A stretch of 64,000 bases of DNA. Source: Salminus brasiliensis (lineage: Eukaryota > Chordata > Actinopteri > Characiformes > Bryconidae). The notes under the pieces are model-generated. The model was not told where the DNA came from. It ran no database searches and was given only the letters and a program-made list of their open reading frames with translations. Positions 1 through 12,301 of this stretch are shown here, one piece after another; within the stretch, counting starts at the first letter, position 1; each line of letters starts with the position of its first letter. The position numbers and the translations under genes are program-made. The stretch lies in contig NC_132901.1 in NCBI RefSeq assembly GCF_030463535.1, forward strand, positions 7,287,364-7,351,363, written 5' to 3'.

Positions 1-2870
1 GAGATTTTAAAAATCTGATCGGCACTGAGACCTTTTTTTTATCATTATGATTATTATTATTATTACCATCAATATTGTTATTATGATTATTATGATATCT
101 ATGGAATTATTATTTATTCTTTTCATATGCATTCTAAATTGAATGAACTCATAACTAATATTTGTTGTAACAGTGAAAGTTGTTTGCCAACAAATAAAAT
201 GACTGAATTAATATTTAGAATATTTTGTCGAGGATAACTTTGAGTTTGTGTGTTTTTACAAGTTTGGATTCACACATGTAGAGAAATGTCAAAAATATCA
301 ATAGAGCCATGAATGGTAATACTAGCTAATGCAAAAGGAGCAAAATGGCTAGCATCTAGTAGCTAGCAGGGCTTAAGACTGGTTCAGAGAATAGCCAGAA
401 TGGAATGAATGTTTTTTGGCTAGTAAAAAAAGCACAAATGGCACAAAAGCACAAAATCATTCTAACGCTAAATTAACCTGTATTTTTTTGTTTGTAGTCC
501 TCAATTTTTAATTGATTTAATTTAATATGGCATGTTAGCATTTAAGCTGATGTAAAATGAACAGAATGAGCTGTGTTTTTAATGCTGTTCTAATTGGTTT
601 AGGAATGTTACATGGGTTTGAAATGCAAGGACACAAACATTTAAATATTGGTTCTAGTATGACATAGCTGCTGGTAACCAAGGCTAACTAGCTGCTATTA
701 ACATAAGCAAGTAGCAAATACAACTAATTAACTGTGTAGTATTTTGTTGTAGCTTTTTTGTGCTGGTGCAAGTTTATTGATGGCGTTTTCAGTGGCCTAT
801 ACTGTAAGTTCTGTAAATATTTCTATTTATTCTGCAGTAGTTGAAACTATACCATTCTTGTAAAACCCAGAAAATTGTGACGGGATGCTACAAGTGATTA
901 ATCTTCATCTACTATATGCGGTTCAAAGCTGAAATAGGTTCTGAGCTTTAATTGCTCTTCTGATTTGAGAGTTATGAGTCATGCCTTTAAGGCCTACTCA
1001 TTTCCACGTCCATATGTGTTGATTCATTACAACAATGACTGGCGGAGTCATTAATGAATTATGCACATTTGGCCAGACCACGAATGTAAACATGGTGTAA
1101 TTACGAATTATTGATTTCCATGTCTTGCCATGCATGCAAACACACACGCCCGTCTGCAAACACACCCAAATGTCAGTCAGTGTGAGAGTGTATGCTCGCG
1201 TGTGTATGTGTGTTTCAGAGAATACGCTCGACCAAATGTTACCACTCTCATGCATATTTAACAGTCGTTTTGACAGACACTTCAGTGTTTTGAGAAGAGA
1301 CGGAAGATGAAGGTTCTTTTTTCTCCTAGAGGAGAAACGTAGCTACGTTCTCCTGAGGTTTATCCTGCCTTTGACTTGCGTATGTGTGTGCGAGTGCAAC
1401 ACTGCACGTTTTGCATGCACCTCTACGACACTGCTTGAAAAGTTGAAGGCCTCTGAGACAGAACACATTTCACCACCCTGCCATCTGCATCCCAGATCTG
1501 GTGGAAGAAGAGCCAGAAGAAGAGAAGGATAGAATGAAGGACGAGGATAGGATTTTAGAGAAGAAAACGATAACACGGGGTCAGCAAGGGGGCAGAGAAG
1601 GCTATTGTGTGTGTGTGTGTGTGCAATTGAAAGAGAGAGATGGGCAAAATGAGGAGATACAAGCGCAGAGGGCAGGAGTAGAGATACAGACAGATGACCG
1701 AGAGAGCTACATGAGGACGGTCAGATTGGCAGACAAAAGGACGAAGAGAGAAAGAGTGCACTCCTCCCGTCTGCTATCCTCTCTTGTGCAAGAGGTTAAT
1801 TAAATGACAGCTAAGAGGCTGCGGGTCAGATCCCAGCATGGGCTCTGTGATCGCTGAGAGCTGCCGGTACAGCATGCTACCAGGAATCATTCTTTAAATT
1901 TCCAGTGATTTCCATCTACCAAACCGTGCATTAATATGGACAATTCCCACAGTTTCTCTGTAGAAACATTTCTGAAATACTTTGTTCAGAAATATTTACA
2001 GACACAGCACTGTCTTAATTAGTTTTAAAGGTTGTGATCTACATAATTAGATCACTGTGTTATAAACAAAGTCCTTCAGAGAGGTCCGGTGGGAAGTAGT
2101 TAATTGTAGAGAATCACAATGCTGGCAACAGGAATCAGGGGTTGAAATGTATAAAACAATGTCTAAAGCCTTTGTCTAATGTCTAAAGCATTTAGTGCCC
2201 AAAACTACCAGTGAATCTACAAAAGTTATGTTGATGGTAAAGTGGGAAATCCAAAACACAAAGTTTTCATCATGGGCTGTTTTGCTGTTTTGTTATAGGA
2301 ATGTTTAGCGATGTTTTAAAAGGTCCCAGGAAGGTTAGTGTGTAACATTAAAGGAATAAAACATGAGAAGGTGCGTCTTATCAGCAAACACGTCACAGCG
2401 ACAAACTCCCCTCACGGCACAGCCTACAGTTCCTTCTCCAGCTCCTACCAACAACTCCCACTAGACCAACAACTCCCACTTATGTTTGTTTTTGTTATTG
2501 TGTATTTATGTCTTAATTATTTTAGTTTTCTTTAGTTCTTTCATTCTTATTTGCATGTATGTTACTTCTTGATTCATGATATAATTTACAGCAATGGCGT
2601 TCAGCGAAGTGAAACAGTGTTTGTGAAAAGTTTTGTCAAAAGTTTTCAGAATATTCCTAGAACATGATTTCTTTAATATACAACAGTTCACGCAAGCTGA
2701 TTGGTAAAGTAACCATGATTGGTTTTAACCATGCTGTGATTTCCCATAACAGCACAGTTAAAACGCTTCTCAACCAAGCGGCTTGTGCGGCCAGAACTAA
2801 CTGTTGTATAATACAGAAATCATGTTCCAGGAATATTCAGAATACATCACAATGTTACTGGAACATTCCG
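1..2870. other. AT-rich intergenic DNA, no gene recognised
   Basis: No exon, RNA gene or clear mobile element could be supported here. A purine-rich stretch (about 1,500-1,760) with a short (GT)n run near 1,605-1,622 produces open frames of low complexity on both strands, which I do not take as coding. Short runs of GCTAGC/TAGCTAGC-like words occur near 330-370 and 680-700. Confidence 0.6.
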
Positions 2871-2872
2871 AG

Positions 2873-3180
2873 TTAGACAAAAACTAGCAACATGGAAACA
2901 AGTAACTTTCCCAATACTAACCAAAAATGTATAGCTGGAATATTTTTTTTTCTTGCCTTGGCAGTACATTTGGGATCATTACCTTGCTGTAGAATGAAGT
3001 GCCAATCAATGAGTTTGGAAACATCTACTGGAACTTCAGCAGATAAGAATTTAATTTTAGAATTCATTGTGCTACTGCTATCAGCAGTTACATCATCACA
3101 TAATTAATGAAGATAAGTGTGCCAGCACCTGTGGCAGCCATACATGTCCAAGCCATGACACCCCACCACCATGTTTCACA
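2873..3180 (-). mobile_element. Tc1-like transposon relic (transposase fragment)
   Basis: Read on the minus strand, this stretch contains the phrase ILQQGNDPKCTAKARKK, which matches the region of Tc1-family transposases around the second catalytic aspartate (usual form [13 protein letters not shown]). Here the aspartate is glycine and the following His is Cys, and no long frame survives, so the copy is dead. The plus-strand text near 3,121-3,180 (side-by-side 'ccatgacaccccaccaccatg') is the usual reverse-complement look of such relics. The ends could not be found. Family membership rests on one motif, so the extent is approximate. Confidence 0.6.
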
Positions 3181-3181
3181 G

Positions 3182-3243
3182 ATTACATTTATGTTACAGT
3201 AATGGCATTTAGCAGACGCTCTTCTCCAGAGCAACCTACAAAA
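3182..3243 (+). repeat. Dispersed teleost repeat fragment (ggcatttagcagacgctctt type)
   Basis: The words 'atggcatttagcagacgctc' and 'ccagagcaacctacaaa' match a very common fish interspersed repeat usually read as 'ttggcagacgctcttatccagagcgacttacaa'. A second, more diverged copy lies near 16,757-16,812. Recognition is from memory of the family, not a search. It abuts the Tc1 relic directly. Confidence 0.6.
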
Positions 3244-3244
3244 C

Positions 3245-3884
3245 TGCTTTGCTATTTACCCAAGAATAACCTAAACTAGTTTTAATAGAATTTATTTGGA
3301 CATACTTGAACTCGTAAGGCTCTTGGTGCAGATTGGCTTTTGTCCATTGCCAAGTACAGAGGAGCTGGTCCATTCTTGGCATTCTGGAAAAGTTGCAGGG
3401 GCCTGATGTTGCACAAAGGGACACCAGCTGGAAGGGAGTTGCGATCTTGAAGCAACAAGAGACCTGGGTGGTCTCTCTAGAGTGGAAGGGTCAAATTGTC
3501 CGGATGTTGTAAAGGAGAAATCTACATGATTGATTTAGAACTGCAACATGACTTGAGAATGATAACTGATCATCCATGACTAAGGCTTCATGCTTCTGTA
3601 GATGGAGTGACCAGCAGTTCCCTGAGACATGCTGAGATACGGGTAGAAACCTGTGTCAGACGTCAAACTTTGGATACCATAGCAAATGCTTTCTGGTTCA
3701 TCTAGAAACAACAAAATGCTCTGATCGGGAACAGTGTGCTTACATACAGCTTTTTAACCTGTCTTACAGTTGTTGTGTAGCAACTATTTTTTTTTTTCAG
3801 AAATGAATGTTGGAACTTTTTGGGCAAATACTTGTTCAGCCCTACTCTTAATTGTGTGAGTAAACTCGAACAGCCATGCAACCT
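3245..3884. other. Intergenic, nothing recognised
   Basis: No exon-like signal, RNA gene or known repeat could be seen in this stretch. Short open frames on both strands have no recognisable motif. Confidence 0.5.
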
Positions 3885-4195
3885 TGAACAGCATAGCAAG
3901 CACTTAGCAACACACTAGCAACCATTAGATATGACATAGCAACTTGTTAGCAGCACTGTACCAATCAGCTAAAAAACAACTTGTAACAACTTGCTAGCAA
4001 CCACCTGAGACACAATAGCAACTGTGTTACAACACCATAACAATCACTTAGAAAAGCATAGCAACAGCCTGGCTCCCCCATAGCACCATACACCATGGCA
4101 ACTGCTTAGCAAAAGCTTAGCAAACATTTGGAGCAGCATAACAACCTCAAAGCAACCTCATAGCAACCACCTAGGACATCATAGGAACTACTGTT
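3885..4195. repeat. Degenerate 'tagcaac' minisatellite
   Basis: Words such as 'catagcaa', 'ttagcaac', 'ctagcaaccac' and 'accacctag' recur more than a dozen times at irregular spacing of roughly 15-30 bases. This is a decayed tandem array of a type seen in many fish genomes. No frame is conserved across units, so it is not coding. Confidence 0.75.
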
Positions 4196-4715
4196 TTTAC
4201 ATACCAGTGTCTCTCGTACTTCTGGTCTCTTCACAATGGCCTCTTGGACAATGGACTAGGAGACCAACGGTTTTAACTGTAAAGGTCATCCAGTATAACT
4301 GTCAATTTTAAGTCCTAACAAAAAAAAAATACTATACACTACTGTACACTATGCATAAACCTAAAATAATGTCACCTAAAAATAAACCTAATATTATTTG
4401 AATCAATACTATTACATGTATATATGGTGCTATTACACCAAGTTATACATGATGTTGTACTAATGTTATCATACAGAACCTTGTAGTATTTCTATGCTAA
4501 TATTTGCATATATGGCCAGTTATTCCAGAGAATAATGCATATATATAGGCCTCATTGTTATCAAGGAAGAAAGAAGAATCATTCTAAACAAACAGTTTTT
4601 TATTTAAGTTTTTATCTTCTTTACTGCTTTGTACGTCACTGACCCACATACCAAAAAAAGCCTAGTAGAGCCTAAATGAGCTTTATTCTTAACTCCAACA
4701 GTGAGAGAATGAGCA

Positions 4716-4748
<33 letters not shown>

Positions 4749-5062
4749 ATGCACTCCTCCTCTGTGCTATCTTTCACTTATTAAACTTCATCAAACTCCC
4801 AATTTTCATTCTCTTTAGGATTTAGAAAGTGCGGGGTAACCATAGAAACAGAAGCGGCAGGATATCGCATCACAGGCAGGGTTATAACAGTACTGAGGCC
4901 CCCACTGCCAACAGGCCTTATTAAGGGTGTGTGTGGGGGAGTGGGGGGATAGGGAAGGGGGAAGGTGTGTATGAGACCAGATGACGGCTGGTGTTTTGAT
5001 AAAAGTTGAAGGATAAAGTAAAGAACAAATACACACTAAATAAGACTTGCTTTTGCAAAGTT

Positions 5063-5063
<1 letters not shown>

Positions 5064-5116
<53 letters not shown>
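5064..5116. repeat. (TG)n microsatellite
   Basis: About 26 uninterrupted TG units followed by a short gcgcgtgcgt tail. It produces spurious poly-His/Thr and Cys/Val reading frames. Confidence 0.95.
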
Positions 5117-5120
<4 letters not shown>

Positions 5121-5563
5121 TGCGTATATCTGTATTAAAATGCATGGACGAAACCTTTTAATGTCTCTTTTCCTCTGCACTTTTTTGCCTTTTTCACCCT
5201 CATCCCCTCGCTTGCCTCTTGTCTGACATACTTTCTCTTTCCTACTCTCTTTCTCTCTCTCTGTAACATCCCCACACCCTGTCAGTGAATTGTTGACACA
5301 TTTGTGTAGATCCGAAAAGGGCTCATCTGACTTTTAGATGTAATTTAAAAACCATTGAGATGTATAAGCTGGAACATGACTCATGAGTCATTCATTTACT
5401 CTTTACCAAACATGAGGAAGGTAGAGAGAGAAAGAGAGAGAGGCACACAGTGAGCGAGAGACTATTCGTACTGTTACCATGTTTTGAGGTGCTGGGGGGC
5501 TGTATACCCTAACACATGTCATTAGGCATGGTGACCTTGGGCTCATGAGGCAAACATCCCACT

Positions 5564-5923
5564 GTGTTAGCAGTCGCTGAATCCACTAAATCAAAAGTGT
5601 CTGGATACTTTTTAGCCCCTTTTAATACCCTAAATATTACCACAACCTCCAACAACTATACACTTAAATGTATTGTTTTGTTTCCTATTTGGTCCTGGCT
5701 GATAGTAAAGTCAACAGGTCTCGCATTGTCGCTAGTTTTTGCAATACCGTTTCTGAACCTGAAGGTTAACAGCTGGTACCTGTGCTACACCAATGTATTA
5801 CTCACTACATTACCAGCGCATTTTGCCTTATTTAATGGCAACTTACTGACAAGAAATCTGCCTGAGAATTTCATTATGGAAATAGATTATGGATATGTTT
5901 TCCAATATGATCTAATTCAGTAG
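5564..5923 (+). CDS. Unassigned 119-codon open frame
   Basis: An ATG-to-stop frame of 119 codons in AT-rich DNA. The predicted product has hydrophobic stretches (around residues 36-48 and 52-66) and ends in an acidic, aromatic segment. I recognise no family, catalytic motif or repeat in it. There is no clear Kozak context, splice signal or polyadenylation signal that ties it to a transcript. Chance is the leading explanation: frames of this size occur now and then in 30 kb of fish intergenic DNA. It is listed because it is one of the longest unexplained frames in the first 30 kb and is not low-complexity. Confidence 0.12.
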   Translation: MLAVAESTKSKVSGYFLAPFNTLNITTTSNNYTLKCIVLFPIWSWLIVKSTGLALSLVFAIPFLNLKVNSWYLCYTNVLLTTLPAHFALFNGNLLTRNLPENFIMEIDYGYVFQYDLIQ

Positions 5924-8384
5924 TTGAAAATCATCTACTCTCATATTTTTTTGTATTTATATATTTATTAATTTTAGAGCTTGCTTGTAGTTTTTTGTTA
6001 TTTACATTTGTGAAAGTTCCAATATAGTTTTATAATCTTAGTACCACCGTACAACTTTATTATTTAAAACATTCATTTCAAAGCATTCAAACAGTTATTT
6101 TATATGCAGAGCTTGATATACAGTTTATTAATAAATAGCTATAAAGTTTGTACATTCCTGACTGAATTCCACAAGTGGTCATTTATTTTTCAATGGAAAA
6201 AACACAACCTCTATAGCAAATACCCTTGGTCCTTGATTTCGGAGGAAACAATAAATGATCATAACACCAAGGTTTTTCACAGTTGTCCCTGGTGCAACTG
6301 ATAAAGCTTACGTAGGATTACGCAGGATTAAGTCAGACCATTTGTTTCTAGCAGCTTTTGGTCCAAACAGAAAAACCTCTGCTATTTGAAGTAGCCTGAA
6401 GTTATTTGACAACTCAGCCTCTTATGTATTGTATACAATCTTCAGTCTTTAAGCTAAAGTGTATCATCTAGTTTAGCTGAAATATACAATTGATCATCAT
6501 TTATGTTGTAGGAGTCCTTTTATCAAACCCTTGTTTTTATTCCCATGCCTTTTGTTTTGTGTGGATTACTTCAGACACTGACTTTCATGATGAAGTTGAA
6601 GATAATATTACCCTCTGATGCAGAATAAATCAGATCATGTTTGTGCAAGCAGTGCTGCACAGTCGAATAGTGCACTAGCATTTCTCTGTCAGCAAAATCT
6701 GCAGGTCTTTTGCTGACAAATTGATGTTTGCGTTGCCTTTCTGTAAAGCATATGAGCAGTTCTGCAGTGTTATTTCAGTGCTATTTCTGATATTATATAC
6801 AGTATATAAACTAATATTTGTAGAAATATTGGCATTTCTTAAAATTGTTTTTGATGAAAAGATTGATGGTGGCCTTACAGCCACTGTATCAAATATGAAC
6901 AAAATCAGCCACAGAGCTGACTGTACTTTCAAACAGTAAGACCTAGATCTGGATAAATATGCTGATCTGAACCACTGATCTAAAATGTCCTTCATAAAAA
7001 CAGTGAACTTCTAAGCCTTTAACTCCAGAACATCTACTTCAACAGTCAGAGCTGCAAACACTGGACAGAGTTGTACATGGAATTTCGGGAAGGCAGAATG
7101 TTGACGTTTGACCTGAAAACTAGGTCTCCAGATCACTGGTCAATAGCTTTATGTCACATAATTCAATTAGGACCCCATGCTTGGACCATTAGTGTTTAGG
7201 AAAATGTGACAATGTGTTGAAATGAAAACTTCACTAACAAAGGAAATGATAACAAATGAAAAAAAAAACTCTCCATCCCAAGGAATAGGGTTTTTAATTT
7301 ACTGCCTTAGGTTTCACATTGGAACTAGGATTAGCATTGGATTAGCACTGTGTAAGTCATCATTCAATATGAAGTTGTTAAGTAATCTCTAATGGACTGT
7401 ATCACAAACTGTTACCTACAGACAAGGACAAAACATTACATATTATTGCTAACAACAGCAATAACCATATTGATGCCTGAATTATATCCATTGTCATTAT
7501 ATACAGTGTCAGACACCAGAAAAAGAGAGCCTATTTGAGATTGTGATGACTGGGGCATGGTTACTGGAATGAGTGAGCAAGCATTTGACCCTTGATAATG
7601 TTTAGGTTGCTTATTTTGAGAAAAATATACAGACTTTACCGACAGTCAAACTCAGCATCTCAGAATCTTCATTTTAGCTGTGGAGCATGACCTTTCCCAA
7701 GAGTGAAACCTGCTCGATTTCATGCTCAATAAGTGGAGCTGCCGCTCACTAATCCGGCAAATGTTTGTGATAGGATTCATGAGCTAATGCAATGGCAGTC
7801 AAAAACAACAGGTCAAATAATGTTTTTTGTAATTATCATTAATACCCACCAAAACATCAAGTGAATACTAAGAATGTGTACCAATATTCTTTAGGCCCTC
7901 TTTTAGTCTTAATGACAGCCGCACACCACTTGATTTCCATATTGTTTTCTATAAAACTACTTCCTACACATTCATTGCTGTTTCACTGACCTCCTACAGA
8001 GTCTTCTCCACTTGCTCCAATAGAGTCCCAGAAGTCCTCAGTGCTATTCAAATTTGGTGACTCAAAAAAGTATTTGGAGTGCCAGTTTCTTTGGTATTGA
8101 CAATATAATGTATTGTGTGCTGTACTAATAATGCATTATGTGAACAATCTATAATCTATACCTATACTATACCCTAAGCAAAAAAGCTGAATATAGTCTT
8201 AAAAAAAAGACATCTTAGTATTATTTTGATAGCAGAACCATCTACATAAGATTTTGCATCAATGCAAAGAAACATTTAACCAGACAAAGGACCACCTGAG
8301 CATCCAAATGGTTATAGAAACTTACCAAAGAACCATTGGAAAAACCCTTTTTTAGTGTTGTCACTGAAAGTCATGTTTTTGTGC

Positions 8385-8640
8385 TGAAATCAAAGTTTAT
8401 TTGTATAGCGCTTTTTACAACTGGTGTTGCCACAAAGCAGCTTCACAGCTTTACGCAATTAGTAATTAGTTAAAAAGAGAAGAAATCAACAATCTAAGAA
8501 GCCATAAAAACCTAAGACCCCCAGTGAGCAAGCCAAAGCCCCCCTTGGAGCTGGAGGAAGAAACCTTGGGAGGAACCAGGAGTCACAAGGGGGACCCATC
8601 ATCACCAGAAGGTCTAAACTATTTATGAATTATTATAAAT
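8385..8640 (+). repeat. Dispersed fish repeat ('gtatagcgctttttacaact' family), copy 1
   Basis: The sequence begins 'aatcaaagtttatttgtatagc' and continues 'acaactggtgttgccacaaag' and 'cctaagacccccagtgag'. The same phrases in the same order occur at 41,495-41,620, and the front part occurs inverted at 20,745-20,825. This is a known type of short interspersed fish repeat. Autonomous partner and class (SINE or DNA element) cannot be decided from these copies. Confidence 0.75.
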
Positions 8641-9373
8641 AGAACCCTAATTAACATGGCACAAACTGCAATACCAAATCCAGGGGTGATGCTACACAAA
8701 AAGTCATAAAAAGGTGGTCTATAGACCCAGCATTTACAAAGATTTCCCAACAGAACTGTATACTTTTAGCGCCAAACTGTTTCTTTTAATGATGCTGTAG
8801 GTAGTTGGCAGAAAACATCTGCTGTCAGTTGAAACCCACTCATCTTTGACTCGACTTGTCCCACACACACACACACACACACTTCACACGCACTACGAAT
8901 TGGTCCGCTGACCAGTGCGTGCAGTCTCTAAGGGAAAGGGGATTTAACCTACAAAGTGAGAGGTGCTTTATGTACCCCTCCAGTTTCCATGGAGATCGTT
9001 CTTTAACCTGTTGCCGTGGCTGCTGTTGGCAGGCGCGCTCTCAAAGGGGTCAGAGGTTATGTTCTGTGCGGAGCATCGTGATTTAGAATAATATGCGGAT
9101 CAGAGGGAAAATATGCCTAACCTTGAAGTACAAACCGAGCACAGTTGAAAACATGAATTATAAAATAAACCAAACACAAACGTGTACTTCATTATATCGC
9201 AGCGATGTTGTCTGTGTGTGTGTGCAGACAGGTTGCTGGCTAAGGCCTGGATAAAGTGTAACTATGTGTGCATGTGAGATATGAACATGTTGTGTTTAAG
9301 TATTGATGTGCCTGTAGGCGAAAACAAGAGAATTTTGTCTCCATATCTCATAGTTGGTAGCTTCTTAGCATGG

Positions 9374-9436
<63 letters not shown>

Positions 9437-10085
9437 TGCGTGCACATGCACAGCACTTGGCAGCTTTTGAAAAGGAGACTGTGTTCTTCTTCTTAAACTT
9501 TATCAAAATTTCAGTCCTTTAAACAGCTTTTTTTTCTTTCTTTTTTTCATGCCATTAAGATTTTGCCATGAATATGTACACTTAACCTGATCTAATTCTC
9601 TCTCATGTACACACCTTGATTATCATGGCTCAGAGGTGGTGTTTGTGTGGTAGATGTGTGTGTGGGTGCATGTGCATGTGCATAGTGTTTTTATACCTGG
9701 GTGCTAGCAGGTGTCTTGCAAATCTGGCAGAGTAGAAAAGCTATTTTGAAACCAGCTTCATTCCTTCATTCTTTCATTGCTATGCATTTCCTGTATTTCT
9801 GGTAAATTGACTCTATACCACAGTTTTTATATTCTTTTTACTTTATTCTTTTTTGGTTCCACAGATTAGTTATGAACTGTAGCTATGTTTTCTATTGTTT
9901 TAGAGGAGGGTATTAAGTATTTATTTAGTTATTTTTCATATTATTCTGTACTACAATCATACTTCTCATATGTTAATAAAGAACAAAGTAAATCTACACT
10001 TTCACAGGTTTAGTAATGCACATTTTAGCTTGCACGCCTTCGCTTGAGAGTAACTATGTTGGTTTGATATGAATAAATCTCTGCC
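8641..10085. other. Intergenic with (CA)n and (GT)n runs
   Basis: There is a short (CA)n run at about 8,862-8,882 and a long (GT)n run at about 9,375-9,433. The block 8,885-9,090 is more GC-rich than its surroundings and free of recognised repeats, but no exon could be supported in it. Confidence 0.5.
9375..9433. repeat. (GT)n microsatellite
   Basis: About 29 GT units, nearly perfect. Confidence 0.95.
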
Positions 10086-10089
10086 CTTT

Positions 10090-10340
10090 ATTTAATTTCC
10101 AGTTAAAACAAGAAGTTGAAGAAACTGACAATGAAGGTTAATTCTGTTTCCCACTATCCAAGTAATCTAAAACATATTCAATGATGCTGAGGTCTGGACT
10201 CTGGGTGGTTAGTATATTGTTCTAAGAACAGTTTGATTTGATCAAATGTTCTCCTTTTTTCCTGTTTGCTTTCCTCATTAAGGGCTCTTTAATCAGCTCT
10301 ACATCCTTTCAGACCTCCAGAATTGAGTTTTCTTCTTACC
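10090..10340 (-). mobile_element. Tc1-like transposon relic
   Basis: The reverse complement of 10,155-10,203 reads SPDLSIIEYVLDYLD, which is the third catalytic block of a Tc1-family transposase (the E of the DDE triad in the 'SPDLxxIE' motif). The rest of the coding region is destroyed. The same lineage, with text resembling 'VLRxMDWPxQSPDLxIIECVWDYL', is seen in the plus-strand relics at 25,150-25,610 and 44,820-45,005. The ends could not be located. Confidence 0.65.
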
Positions 10341-10547
10341 ATAGAAAAATGGATAAAAACAACTGGGAATTTTTGCAGCTCTGAAGTTGGAGTGGATGTT
10401 TTCATCTCAAAGATAAAAGTTTTAAGTCCCATTTTCTCTGTATCTTTTTTTTTTTCTTTATCCACTTAAAGTAATCGAACTTTACATAAAAAGAAGGTAG
10501 GTGTTTTTTGGGTTTGGACCAGGGTGATGGTATCCCATTTGTATCAA

Positions 10548-10550
10548 TCA

Positions 10551-10588
<38 letters not shown>
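10548..10588. repeat. (ATCT)n microsatellite
   Basis: About ten tetranucleotide units, bounded on both sides by 'caatca'. Confidence 0.93.
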
Positions 10589-10589
<1 letters not shown>

Positions 10590-12090
10590 AATCACCTTTT
10601 CCAGCTACACCTATTGCTAGAAGAAATATCATGTCTAGCGTGTAACCATGTAGGCATTAGTCGAAAAACAGTAGAATTGTTTTTCTGAATGGAAGAAGAG
10701 AAAAGTTGGTACTGTTCTTAATTGAGTCCTGTAAGTTGTCTGCAAGATGCGTTGACAGCTCTCATGCTTTCACATCTCTCATAAAACCCTCCTTTTTTGC
10801 CGGACCACCTAATGGCGATTTCACTTACTACCTGGCTGAGTGAGTGACTGACCGACTGATGCTGGTAATGCTGCGGTAACCTAAGCTTACCTATGAATGC
10901 ACCTCATCTCAGCAGCTCATCTACTTGCTATAGTTTGGTGACAAAATTTTGTCCTCAGAGTGTCAGTACAAACAAATGTCACAGTGTTAGCATCTCTACA
11001 GCTCCAGTCGCCGGCCTCACCCAGCATCGCTGCTGTGGTCTTAGCATCATTACTGCACCAGGAGGTCTGGCAAAACTTGGCTTGCCTATTTTTTCTTGTT
11101 TACATTCCAATCCTTGTTTTGGACATGATTATTTCCAAATTATGGTTCAGAAAATGTCATTCATCATTATAACATGACCGTAGAACCTAATCAGCATCAT
11201 AAATCATCTTCATTTGGGAAAAATGATTCCATAATGAACTTGTTAAACATTTTTTTTATTGCAAGACTTGCTCATTAGTTTTCTCCTCAGTGGCTGTAAC
11301 AAACATCTTAGCACCTGTTCTGCATGAGATGTGCAAACTGCTTGCACAATCCCTGAGGCCATTGTAAGGACATGTTCCCAGAGACCATATGGAAAGTACA
11401 GAGCCTTTACTGGTATTTCACACATGTAAACATACACAGTATGTACACAGTATGTCCTTAAAAATATATATAAAATATATGGTCCGCTAGAGCTGCCCCG
11501 GTCAACTGTGAGATCTGTTATTGTGAAGTAGGAACATTTAACATTTAAATGCAAACACTGAGTGCCGAAGCTCCTAAAAATCACCTGTCCTCATTTGCAA
11601 CACTCACTGCCAAGTTCCAAACTACCTCTGAAAATGTCAGCACAAGAACTGTTCATCAGGAGATACATGATTTGAGTTTCCATGGTAACCACAGTGGCTG
11701 AGCAGCCACATAGATGATCACCATATATAATGTTGATGTTAACTGGGATGGAGTTACCACTATTGGACGCTATGGATTCTAGAACAAAAGATATCTGTTT
11801 TCTGGCAGTCTGGTAAATGAATCTCGTGAAGAACACTACCTATAATGATCTGGGGTTGTTGTTCATGGTCTGATAAAACAAAACCTGCAGTTAGTGTTCT
11901 CCAAGTGTAGTGAGTGGTCTAATGAACGACTTTGTGCACATTCTAAACTGCACCCATCCAATGGAAGGTCCTAGGTAGCATGTTACTGACAGCTTGAAAC
12001 CAATATTAGACATCCATGTTTAAACATCCTGGTACTTTAACTGGATAAATTACAGTTCATATGAAGTCATTAAAGAGACAAAATATGAAT

Positions 12091-12093
12091 CTC

Positions 12094-12146
<53 letters not shown>

Positions 12147-12301
12147 CATGCATGCACATGTTTAGGGAAAACCCCACAGCATCCTCACAGCATCTGCTCT
12201 ACCACAACTCCACAAGGGAAGGTGGGTGTAACATAAAAAGAGATAGAGGGAGAGAGATGAAGTGTGTGTGTGTGTGTGTGTATGTGTGTGTGTGTGTGTG
12301 T
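12091..12301. repeat. Two (TG)n microsatellites about 115 bases apart
   Basis: The runs at about 12,091-12,147 and 12,263-12,301 are separated by unique sequence and a short GA-rich stretch. They generate an apparent 76-codon frame that is almost all Cys/Val repeats at its ends, which I reject as coding. Confidence 0.9.

Larger units (their letters stand above)
4196..8380. other. Intergenic region with microsatellites, no gene recognised
   Basis: The region holds a (GA)n run at about 4,712-4,749 and a long (TG)n run at about 5,064-5,116. A 119-codon open frame at 5,564-5,923 on the plus strand is entered separately. Around 7,870-8,090 the text 'ggccctcttttagtcttaatgacagcc' resembles the reverse complement of a Tc1-type 3' region but is too decayed to call. 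Everything else is AT-rich and without exon signals I can support. Confidence 0.5.

Noticed and set aside
1501..1803. 100-codon Glu/Lys/Arg-rich frame
   Set aside because: It arises from a purine-rich stretch and a (GT)n run; no motif or splice signal supports it.
6675..6995. 106-codon minus-strand frame
   Set aside because: AT-rich, no motif, no transcript signals; its overlap with an equally long plus-strand frame suggests chance.
7840..8100. Possible Tc1-like relic
   Set aside because: A few words resemble a Tc1 3' region, but no catalytic block can be read on either strand.
8885..9090. GC-richer block as a possible exon or CpG promoter
   Set aside because: The 76-codon frame there has no recognisable motif or splice sites, and the composition shift alone is weak evidence.
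9262..9496. Poly-His/Thr and poly-Cys/Val frames
   Set aside because: They are translations of the (GT)n/(CA)n microsatellite.
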